A DNA stretch of 6,324 bases from Nitrospirae bacterium RBG_16_43_11 (GTDB taxonomy: Bacteria > Nitrospirota > 9FT-COMBO-42-15 > HDB-SIOI813), in contig MHEI01000108.1 of assembly GCA_001805165.1 (NCBI GenBank), positions 1-6,324 on the forward strand, in the 5' to 3' direction. The notes beneath the pieces were generated by a model. The model was not told the DNA's origin and did no database searches. It worked only from the letters and a program-made list of their open reading frames with translations. The number at the start of each line of letters is the position of its first letter. Within the stretch, counting starts at the first letter, position 1. The position numbers and the translations under genes were made by a program. Positions 1-5,694 of this stretch are shown piece after piece.

Positions 1-865
1 TTTCAATATCCCTGTGCCTTAACGCAGTATCGTAGCCCATCTTCTTTATGTGTCTTTCGAGTGCCTCAGCAATAAAAACCGATCTGTGTCTTCCGCCTGT
101 ACAGCCTATACCTATACTAAGATAATATCTACCCTCATTCTCATATTGAGACATCAGAAAATCAATAAACTGCGTGAACTTTTCAAGGAAGAGTTTAGTC
201 TGCGTAGTTGATAACAGATATTCTGCAACCTCATTATCCATTCCGGAAAGCGGTTTAAGATGAGATACAAAGTTCGGATTAGGCAAAAATCGTATATCAA
301 ATAAAAGGTCTATGTCATACGGTACTCCATATTTAAACCCGAAAGAAATAATGTTAACTATTATTTTCTTATCTTTCTCAGTCTCAACAAAATGCCTGAA
401 GACCTCGTTCTTCAGTTGATGAACATTAAAATCTGAAGTATCTATGATCAGCGTTGCCTTATCATGCAACCACTTAAGCATTTCACTTTCAAGCCTGATC
501 CCATCTATGACCGGTTTATCCATAGCAAGCGGGTGCGGTCTCCTCGTCTCACTGAAACGCCTGACAAGTATCTCATCCCGTGCTTCAAGGTAAACTATTT
601 CTATAGGGCAATCATTAATCAAAAGATCGTTCAGGACATTCTCAAAGTCGGAAAAAAATTCCCGTTCCCGTATATCAATACCCAGTGCTATCTTACTTAT
701 ATCACTGCGGCTTTGAGTGCATAATTCGACAAGTTTCGGAAGTAGTTGGGGAGGAAGATTATCGATGCAGAAGAAGCCCAGGTCTTCAAAGCACTTCAGC
801 GCGCTACTCCTGCCGGCCCCTGACAAACCGCTTATAACAACTACGCGGAGATTTTTAAATCTCAT
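1..865 (-). CDS. rapZ: RapZ, RNase adapter / nucleotide-binding protein (C-terminal tip cut by window edge)
   Basis: My translation of the minus strand from the ATG at 865 gives 288 uninterrupted codons and no stop before base 1. RapZ proteins are usually about 285-290 residues, so only the last few should be missing. The N-terminal P-loop domain has a Walker A-like motif GLSGAGRS (residues 13-20), then EDLGFFCIDNLP (27-38) and RRFSETRRPHPL (102-113). The C-terminal domain has FGFKYGVP (175-182), DIRFLPNPNFV (190-200), the hallmark GCTGGRHRS (254-262) and RHRDIE at the edge. In E. coli RapZ binds the small RNAs GlmY and GlmZ and presents GlmZ to RNase E, controlling glmS and hence glucosamine-6-phosphate supply; the Bacillus homologue YvcJ hydrolyses nucleotides. 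Whether the RNA-adapter role applies in this organism is unknown. The start overlaps the rpoN stop as ATGA with no strong ribosome binding site, which suggests translational coupling. Walker A has Arg where Lys is usual. The family assignment is very secure. Confidence 0.95.
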   Translation of the reverse strand, partial: MRFKNLRVVVISGLSGAGRSSALKCFEDLGFFCIDNLPPQLLPKLVELCTQSRSDISKIALGIDIREREFFSDFENVLNDLLINDCPIEIVYLEARDEILVRRFSETRRPHPLAMDKPVIDGIRLESEMLKWLHDKATLIIDTSDFNVHQLKNEVFRHFVETEKDKKIIVNIISFGFKYGVPYDIDLLFDIRFLPNPNFVSHLKPLSGMDNEVAEYLLSTTQTKLFLEKFTQFIDFLMSQYENEGRYYLSIGIGCTGGRHRSVFIAEALERHIKKMGYDTALRHRDIE

Positions 866-2319
866 ATTAATAATTTTCTACGCCTGCTCGCGGAAGGGAC
901 CTTTAACTCTTTCCTGTATTTGGCAACAGTCCTTCTCGCAATCTCTATCTGCTGACCCTTCAAATATTCCATGATCTGTTGATCACTGAAAGGTTTCCGG
1001 TGATTTTCATCTGTAATCAGCCTATGAATCATATCTCTGACACTCTTGGACGAACAACTGTTTCCGTCACTTGTACTGAGTCCACTGCTAAAAAAGAATT
1101 TTAACTCAAATATACCCTGCGGTGTACATACATATTTGTTATGGGTAACACGGCTTACGGTAGATTCATGCATGTTTATATCCTCTGCTATCTCTCTCAG
1201 CGTAAGCGGTTTCAGGTTAGCAATCCCCTTTTCCAGAAATTCCTCCTGATACTTGACTATACTCTGTGCCACTTTATATATTGTCCTGTTTCGTTGCTCA
1301 ATACTTCGTATCATCCATACAGCAGAGCGGAATTTTTCTTCAAGATACCCCTTCGTTTCTTCCGCAATTTCGCCGCCGCCCCTGAGCATACGCTTGTAAG
1401 TGGGATTCAGTTTAAGCCTCGGGATACCATCATCATTCAATAAAACAACATATTCACCCTCATGCTTCACCACAAAGACATCAGGGATTATAGCAACATT
1501 GTCAGGCGAATAGAATAACCTCCCGGGCTTTGGTTCAAGTCTCTCGATAACCTTTATGGCATGCGCCAGATCTTCAAGGGAAATACCCAGTTTACGGGCA
1601 ATAACAGGAAACCGCCTTTTCTCGAAATCAGCAAGATGTTCAGAAATAATTATCTCAACAATGGTACCCCTGAACCCAAGCTGAGATAATTGGATAAGGA
1701 GGCACTCTCTCAGATCTCTTGCGGCAATACCCGTAGGATCAAACTGCTGAATTAAGGTTAACGCTTCAAGTACCTTATCTTCGGATATTCCGCAAGAAGC
1801 TGCAATCTCTTCAATAGTAGTTTGAAGATATCCATTTTCATCCAGGTTCCCTATAATGTCTTCCCCGGCTTTCTTCAATTCCGGATCTGATGTTGAGAGG
1901 TTAAGCTGCCATGACAGATGTTCAGAAAGGGAGGATGGCTTAGTCAACATCTGATCAAACGTCATCCCATCTTCTTCATTATTATCCTTATAATATCCTA
2001 ATTCTTTATTATCAAAACCATCATCAGAAGAAAGATAGTCTCCCCACTTCAGGGTTTCTCCGTCTAAGGGTTTAATCGCACCACCTTCATCTTCTCTCGA
2101 TGTTTCACTCTCAGCAGTTGTAGAAGTCCTGTATGAATCATCCTCATCCGTTTCTGTTGTTTCTGCGGGTGTTTCATCAAGGCATGGGTTTTCAAGCAGG
2201 GCCTGATTTATCGTCTGTTCCAATTCAAGTTTTGAGAGTTGAAGTAGTTTTATGGCCTGTTGAAGCTGAGGGGTCATAATAAGTCTCTGGGTAAGTCTTA
2301 GATCTAATTTTGTTTCCAT
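862..2319 (-). CDS. rpoN: RNA polymerase sigma-54 factor RpoN
   Basis: This is the alternative sigma factor that recruits RNA polymerase to -24/-12 promoters and needs AAA+ activators to open them. The protein is complete at 485 residues, a normal family length. Region I (about 1-50) is the Gln/Leu-rich activator-responsive segment with LTQRLIMTPQLQQAIKLLQ (9-27) and ENPCLDE. An acidic, poorly conserved region II follows (about 51-125). The core-binding domain spans about 130-320 and includes GNLDENGYL (157-165) and DPTGIAARDLRECLL (194-208). The DNA-binding part contains a helix-turn-helix around LTLREIAEDINMHESTVSRV (372-391) and the diagnostic RpoN box ARRTVAKYR (461-469), which matches the consensus. 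The ATG at 2319 has a strong ribosome binding site. The gene lies 11 bp after lptB and overlaps rapZ by 4 bp. Linkage to lptB is common in Gram-negative bacteria. Its regulon cannot be told from this window. Confidence 0.98.
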   Translation of the reverse strand: METKLDLRLTQRLIMTPQLQQAIKLLQLSKLELEQTINQALLENPCLDETPAETTETDEDDSYRTSTTAESETSREDEGGAIKPLDGETLKWGDYLSSDDGFDNKELGYYKDNNEEDGMTFDQMLTKPSSLSEHLSWQLNLSTSDPELKKAGEDIIGNLDENGYLQTTIEEIAASCGISEDKVLEALTLIQQFDPTGIAARDLRECLLIQLSQLGFRGTIVEIIISEHLADFEKRRFPVIARKLGISLEDLAHAIKVIERLEPKPGRLFYSPDNVAIIPDVFVVKHEGEYVVLLNDDGIPRLKLNPTYKRMLRGGGEIAEETKGYLEEKFRSAVWMIRSIEQRNRTIYKVAQSIVKYQEEFLEKGIANLKPLTLREIAEDINMHESTVSRVTHNKYVCTPQGIFELKFFFSSGLSTSDGNSCSSKSVRDMIHRLITDENHRKPFSDQQIMEYLKGQQIEIARRTVAKYRKELKVPSASRRRKLLI

Positions 2320-2324
2320 CTCAT

Positions 2325-2332
2325 CCCCCCTT
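2325..2332 (-). promoter_or_regulatory. Strong ribosome binding site of rpoN
   Basis: On the minus strand AAGGGGGG lies 5 bases before the rpoN ATG at 2319. It fills most of the 11-bp lptB-rpoN gap and overlaps the lptB stop codon (2333-2331). It is the most obvious Shine-Dalgarno sequence in the window and supports this start. The role is inferred from sequence and spacing. Confidence 0.75.
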
Positions 2333-3071
2333 ATGAAGTGCTTTGAATATTGAGCTTAAACCTTTCTCCTAAATACGTGGCCTTAACTTCCGCACTCGAT
2401 GCAATATCATGCGGAGTACCGGATTTCAGAATTACACCTTCCTTTAAGATATAGACCCTGTCACATACTTCAAGTGTATTCTGAACATTGTGGTCTGTTA
2501 TCAGGACACCGATATTTTTGGTTTTTAACTGAATTATTATCTGTTGCAGGTCAATAATAGAGATCGGATCTATACCGGCAAAGGGTTCGTCAAGAAAAAT
2601 AAACGCCGGGTCAGAGGCAAGCGCCCGTGCAATTTCAACTCGTCTTCTCTCACCACCGGATAGTGTGTTTGCCAGTTGTCCGGCAAGATGAGTGATATTA
2701 AGCTCTCTGATGAGGCGTTTCAATGCATCATTACGCTCATATGATGTCATAGGCTGAAATTCAAGGATTGCCATAATATTCTCTTCAACTGTCAGTTTTC
2801 TGAATATTGACGGTTCCTGCGGGAGATAACACAACCCCAGCCTTGCACGCTTATATGTAGGAAGGTGGGTTATTTCCGTATCTCCAAGGAATACACGTCC
2901 TGCCGATGGTTTCAATATCCCTATAATGATAGAGAAGATCGTGGTCTTTCCGGCCCCGTTGGGACCAAGCACACCTACTACCTCTCCCTGATTTACAGTT
3001 ATACTGACATTATCTACTGCTTTTCGGCTTCTATAGGATTTCTCTACATTCTCAACCTTGAGTCTCATCAT
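2331..3071 (-). CDS. lptB: LptB, LPS export ABC transporter ATPase
   Basis: LptB is the cytoplasmic ATPase of the LptB2FG complex, which extracts lipopolysaccharide from the inner membrane and pushes it along LptC and LptA to the outer membrane. Counting from the ATG at 3071 (246 residues; family about 240) I see Walker A GPNGAGKT (36-43), the Q-loop YLPQEPSIFRKL (82-93, Q85), the ABC signature LSGGERRRVE (137-146), Walker B IFLDEP (158-163), the D-loop FAGIDPIS and the H-loop His in TDHNV (H194). YLPQEPSIFRKL and LITDHNV closely match LptB rather than the similar branched-chain amino acid ATPases LivF and LivG. Starts are possible at GTG 3080, ATG 3071 and ATG 3068. I prefer 3071 because GTG 3080 lies inside the apparent ribosome binding site and would add three residues not typical of the family. 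LptF and LptG are not in this window. Confidence 0.96.
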   Translation of the reverse strand: MMRLKVENVEKSYRSRKAVDNVSITVNQGEVVGVLGPNGAGKTTIFSIIIGILKPSAGRVFLGDTEITHLPTYKRARLGLCYLPQEPSIFRKLTVEENIMAILEFQPMTSYERNDALKRLIRELNITHLAGQLANTLSGGERRRVEIARALASDPAFIFLDEPFAGIDPISIIDLQQIIIQLKTKNIGVLITDHNVQNTLEVCDRVYILKEGVILKSGTPHDIASSAEVKATYLGERFKLNIQSTS

Positions 3072-3076
3072 GTATT

Positions 3077-3082
3077 TCACCT
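3077..3082 (-). promoter_or_regulatory. Ribosome binding site of lptB, overlapping the lptA stop
   Basis: The minus-strand AGGTGA lies 5 bases before ATG 3071 and 8 bases before ATG 3068. It shares bases with the lptA TAG stop (3083-3081), so lptA and lptB are probably translationally coupled. It also argues against the in-frame GTG at 3080, which falls within this site. Confidence 0.6.
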
Positions 3083-3638
3083 ACTTTGGATGTATTATTG
3101 CCTCTCCTCCTTCAACAACAACCCTGTCTTCCTGAATAAGTACAGTAATTTTCTCACCCTTCAACACATCATCTCCTTCCCTTATATTTGGTGAGCCGGT
3201 AAAAACCATTTTCTCATCCTTCTTAAAATAAACAACCCTGTTTGCGTAAACAGTCCTGACTCCCTGATTAAACTCAATATCACCTGTAGCAGTAATGGCG
3301 GAAAGTGACCTCTTCCTATCTGAATTTTCAATCATCCCATTTTCTCTTTCTGTTACAGGTTCAAATACAGCCTCCACGACATTAGCCTTCAATGTCATGG
3401 TTGCCCGCTCAATAACAACATCACCTTCAAAGACAATAGTATTCTCCTGGTTATTAAGAGTCATCTTCCTGGAAGTTATAGAAAGCGCCCCGCCCTGATC
3501 CTGGCTGATAAATCTTGTGGTTGATAAATCTTCCCCTTTACACACTAAAGGCAAGGAAAGAAGAATGAAGAGGCACAAGGCTGCAATCAGTATATGACGA
3601 TTACCACATGGTCGCCTGTATATTCTTTCTGATCTCAT
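3081..3638 (-). CDS. lptA: LptA-like periplasmic LPS transport protein (OstA family)
   Basis: LptA subunits form the periplasmic beta-jellyroll bridge that carries LPS from LptC to LptD. From the ATG at 3638 the protein has 185 residues. A basic start (RSERIYRR) leads to a hydrophobic segment at about 15-32, consistent with Sec export. The sequence around Cys33 (LPLVCKG) is not a good lipobox, so a lipoprotein is unlikely. The rest looks like the OstA/LptA fold: repeated short beta strands with FEGDVVI (70-76), ATGDIEF (117-123) and a C-terminal stretch GDDVLKGEKITVLIQEDRV. The identification rests on this pattern plus the position between lptC and lptB. The start is uncertain. The frame stays open up to a TTG at 3701, but that would overlap lptC by 101 bp. 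ATG 3638 has a nearby GGAG, ATG 3647 has none, and either overlaps lptC by about 40 bp. Confidence 0.88.
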   Translation of the reverse strand: MRSERIYRRPCGNRHILIAALCLFILLSLPLVCKGEDLSTTRFISQDQGGALSITSRKMTLNNQENTIVFEGDVVIERATMTLKANVVEAVFEPVTERENGMIENSDRKRSLSAITATGDIEFNQGVRTVYANRVVYFKKDEKMVFTGSPNIREGDDVLKGEKITVLIQEDRVVVEGGEAIIHPK

Positions 3639-4161
3639 AAACTCCATTATCGAGGTTTGCCACAAGATCATCCCCTTCAAGGCTATAACCTGGCCCTTCA
3701 ACCTCTACCTTCCCCGTACTTCGCAACTGCCTGTCCTCATCAAACCATCCAAGGTTTATTACATTTATCGTAATACCCTGGCCAATCTTAATGCTTACAT
3801 CCCTGTCTACCTTTTCTATAAAAAAGGAATTGGATTCGATATTGTACCTTCCCTTATCTGCCGCCAGTGATATGAGTCCTCCGGATTGAGGCCTGTGGAT
3901 AATGTTTATATCCTGCAGCATGGCATCATCCTCTCCACTTGCAATCGTCGCTCTTTTCGCTCCTATTTCCCACTCAATACTATCACCATTAATGCGCGTA
4001 AGCCGGAAATCATCTATCTGCTGAACCATATCACCAAGCGTTACCATCCCGCTCCGCCTGTGATTGGTATCGCTGTTACCTCCGAGAAATCCGCCCACAA
4101 TAATAATAAATAAGAAGAGATATACTACGCCGATGTATGTCCACTTACTTGCAATATTCAT
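3601..4161 (-). CDS. lptC: LptC-like inner-membrane-anchored LPS transport protein
   Basis: LptC is a bitopic inner-membrane protein whose periplasmic domain receives LPS from LptB2FG and passes it to LptA. The 186-residue product matches family size (about 190). It has one N-terminal membrane segment (about 8-28) followed by a periplasmic, beta-rich domain. Family-like stretches are the conserved-Trp segment SIEWEIGAKRATI (61-73), followed by MLQDINI (81-87), then KGRYNIESN and VEVEGPGYSLEGDDL (152-166). LptC sequences diverge widely, so much of the confidence comes from the adjacent lptA and lptB. The ATG at 4161 has no clear Shine-Dalgarno sequence; an out-of-frame ATG overlaps it at 4165. 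It is the first gene after the 97-bp gap and a likely promoter, so it probably heads the lptCAB-rpoN-rapZ unit. kdsC and kdsD, its usual upstream neighbours in enterobacteria, are absent here. Confidence 0.88.
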   Translation of the reverse strand: MNIASKWTYIGVVYLFLFIIIVGGFLGGNSDTNHRRSGMVTLGDMVQQIDDFRLTRINGDSIEWEIGAKRATIASGEDDAMLQDINIIHRPQSGGLISLAADKGRYNIESNSFFIEKVDRDVSIKIGQGITINVINLGWFDEDRQLRSTGKVEVEGPGYSLEGDDLVANLDNGVYEIRKNIQATMW

Positions 4162-4186
4162 TCATCAAGTGAATAGTTTGAAATGA

Positions 4187-4215
4187 ACTATAGCATAGTC
4201 AAATAGTCAAGTAAA
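4187..4215 (-). promoter_or_regulatory. Candidate sigma-70-type promoter for lptC
   Basis: On the minus strand TTTACT (4215-4210) is followed after exactly 17 bases by TATAGT (4192-4187). TG one base upstream of that hexamer (4195-4194) makes it an extended -10 element. The matches to consensus are 4 of 6 and 5 of 6. The expected start point is near 4180, giving a leader of about 20 bases before the lptC ATG. It lies in the only sizeable intergenic gap (4162-4258, 97 bp). The rest of that gap shows no gene, and a T-run just after the fumarase stop (4243-4248) has no GC-rich hairpin before it. The promoter is inferred from sequence only. Confidence 0.6.
4195..4210 (-). repeat. Tandem 8-bp direct repeat TTGACTAT x2 within the lptC promoter
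   Basis: Read on the minus strand, TTGACTAT occurs twice back to back (4210-4203 and 4202-4195), filling most of the promoter spacer. The second copy runs into a short inverted repeat ACTAT-GCT-ATAGT (4199-4187) that covers the -10 hexamer. Each copy contains a -35-like TTGACT, but neither has a good -10 at the right distance. This could be an operator or chance in AT-rich DNA. Confidence 0.55.
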
Positions 4216-4258
4216 GGAAATTAAGCACGAATCTTGCATACCTAAAAAAGGGGAGATG

Positions 4259-4813
4259 TTAAAGGCTTGAATACATGGACACGCCTTCTTTATAAAGGTC
4301 TCCGCCATGAATATCATTAATTACTATTACAGGAAAGTCTTCCACCTCAAGTCTTCGGACAGCCTCAGTACCAAGGTCCTCAAAGGCAATAACCTCGGCC
4401 TTCTTTATCTTCTTTGACAGGAGTGCCGCTACACCACCGATGGCAGCAAAGTAAACACACTTGTGCTTCAGCATTGATTCTATAACTTCTTTACCTCTAC
4501 CACCTTTACCAATCATTCCTTTGAGTCCATGTTCTATAAGAAATGGCGAATAGGGATCCATCCTTCCACTCGTCGTAGGTCCGGCAGAACCTATGGGCAT
4601 ACCTGCCCTGGCAGGTGTAGGACCAACAAAATATATAACCTGTCCCTTGATATCAAATGGCAATTTATCCCCATCCTTGATCATCTGGACAAGTCTTTTA
4701 TGCGCCGCGTCACGTGCAGTATATAGTACACCGCTTATTTCAATCCTGTCACCGGCTTTCAGATCAGTGATGACTTCCTCTGTCAGAGGTGTTGTCAATT
4801 TTCTTACTGTCAT
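4259..4813 (-). CDS. fumB: Class I fumarate hydratase, beta (C-terminal domain) subunit
   Basis: This is the smaller subunit of a two-part class I fumarase, which reversibly hydrates fumarate to L-malate. The 184 residues match the family's C-terminal domain, which single-chain fumarases carry fused to the alpha part. Visible motifs are RDAAHKR (34-40), VGPTPA, GPTTSGRMDPY (78-88), IGKGG (101-105) and FEDLGTEA (144-151). By comparison with the Leishmania class I enzyme, T80, R84, K103 and probably R34 correspond to catalytic or substrate-binding residues; that mapping is from memory. The L-tartrate dehydratase beta subunit is homologous, but linkage to mdh favours fumarase. The symbol is the conventional split-subunit name and does not mean orthology to E. 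coli FumB. The start at 4813 is 35 bp after the alpha stop, with only a weak GGAA-type binding site. No clear terminator follows. Confidence 0.93.
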   Translation of the reverse strand: MTVRKLTTPLTEEVITDLKAGDRIEISGVLYTARDAAHKRLVQMIKDGDKLPFDIKGQVIYFVGPTPARAGMPIGSAGPTTSGRMDPYSPFLIEHGLKGMIGKGGRGKEVIESMLKHKCVYFAAIGGVAALLSKKIKKAEVIAFEDLGTEAVRRLEVEDFPVIVINDIHGGDLYKEGVSMYSSL

Positions 4814-4848
4814 AGTTTGCTTTTCCGTTCCACTTGAATCCTCTAATC

Positions 4849-5694
4849 CTAAATCACTATACTCTTATGCCTGCTTGAATGACATCCTATATTTACTGCC
4901 ACAGGCAAGCTTGCTATGTGACAGGGGTGCAGTTCAACATGTACGGCAAAGGCCGTAGTAGTACCACCAAGCCCAACCGGTCCTATACCAAGATGGTTTA
5001 TCCTCTTAAGGAGGTCTTCTTCCAGGGCAGCTACATCCATTCTCGCATTCGGCTGGCCCACAGGTCTTAACAAAGCCTTTTTTGCAATAATTGCAGCCTT
5101 CTCAAAGTCTCCGCCTATACCCACCCCTACAACTACCGGCGGACAGGGATTTGCACCTGCATTCCTGACCGTATCAATGACAAACTGCTTTACACCCTCA
5201 ATACCATCTGCAGGACGGAGCATCTTTAAAGATGCCATGTTTTCACATCCGCCGCCTGCAATATCCAGTTTAATCCTGATATCTTCTCCGGGCACTATTT
5301 CAGTATGTATAATGGCCGGGGTATTGTCAGATGTATTTCTCCTGTTGAATATCGGTTCTTCAACAACAGATTTTCTGAGATATCCCTTGCTGTATCCCTG
5401 TCTTACACCTTCATTAATGGCATCACTGAGGAGACCACCGGCAATGGAAACATCCTGACCAAGCTCAACAAAAAATACTGCAAGCCCCGTATCCTGGCAG
5501 AGCGGCATGGCCTCCTTGCTTGCAATCTCAGAGTTCTGCATAATCTGTCTCAGTACCTCCTGCCCCAGCGGAGATTTCTCTGTTTCAAGGGCCTTTTCAT
5601 ACGCTGCGATAACATCTGCGCTGAGATTGTAGTTTGCATCCATGCACATATCCCTTATATTATCTACTATGTCGTTAAAATGTATACGTCTCAT
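4849..5694 (-). CDS. fumA: Class I fumarate hydratase, alpha (N-terminal, Fe-S) subunit
   Basis: This is the iron-sulfur subunit of a two-part class I fumarase, at 281 residues a normal length. The three cysteines expected to hold the [4Fe-4S] cluster are present: C66 in PLCQDTG (64-70), C184 in NPCPPVVVG (182-190) and C271 in NIGCHSSRHK (268-277). In class I enzymes the fourth iron is open and binds substrate, which makes them oxygen-sensitive. D68 of CQDTG matches a residue implicated in catalysis in the Leishmania enzyme. Other family landmarks are ENMASLKMLRPADG (151-164), GIGGDFEKA (192-200) and GLGGTTTAFAV (241-251). An additional Cys (C150) sits in GGGCENM, where I recall Ser or Ala as usual. 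The ATG overlaps the mdh stop as ATGA, and the gene is followed by the beta subunit after 35 bp, supporting one operon. The homologous tartrate dehydratase alpha subunit is a less likely alternative given mdh next door. Confidence 0.94.
   Translation of the reverse strand: MRRIHFNDIVDNIRDMCMDANYNLSADVIAAYEKALETEKSPLGQEVLRQIMQNSEIASKEAMPLCQDTGLAVFFVELGQDVSIAGGLLSDAINEGVRQGYSKGYLRKSVVEEPIFNRRNTSDNTPAIIHTEIVPGEDIRIKLDIAGGGCENMASLKMLRPADGIEGVKQFVIDTVRNAGANPCPPVVVGVGIGGDFEKAAIIAKKALLRPVGQPNARMDVAALEEDLLKRINHLGIGPVGLGGTTTAFAVHVELHPCHIASLPVAVNIGCHSSRHKSIVI

Noticed and set aside
464..1443. Several plus-strand open frames (464-724, 717-974, 1046-1249, 1141-1443)
   Set aside because: They are antisense to rapZ and rpoN, whose minus-strand proteins are strongly conserved. 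Their translations resemble no family I know.
3072..3080. GTG at 3080 as the start of lptB
   Set aside because: It lies inside the AGGTGA ribosome binding site and adds three residues not typical of LptB. ATG 3071 is better placed.
4237..4261. Rho-independent terminator after the fumarase beta gene (T-run at 4243-4248 on the minus strand)
   Set aside because: I find no GC-rich stem directly before the T-run. It is preceded only by an unpaired CTCCCC.
2865..5458. Plus-strand open frames over lptB, lptA, lptC and the fumarase genes (for example 2865-3194, 4593-4958, 5177-5458)
   Set aside because: They are shadows of well-identified minus-strand genes, with no recognisable domains.
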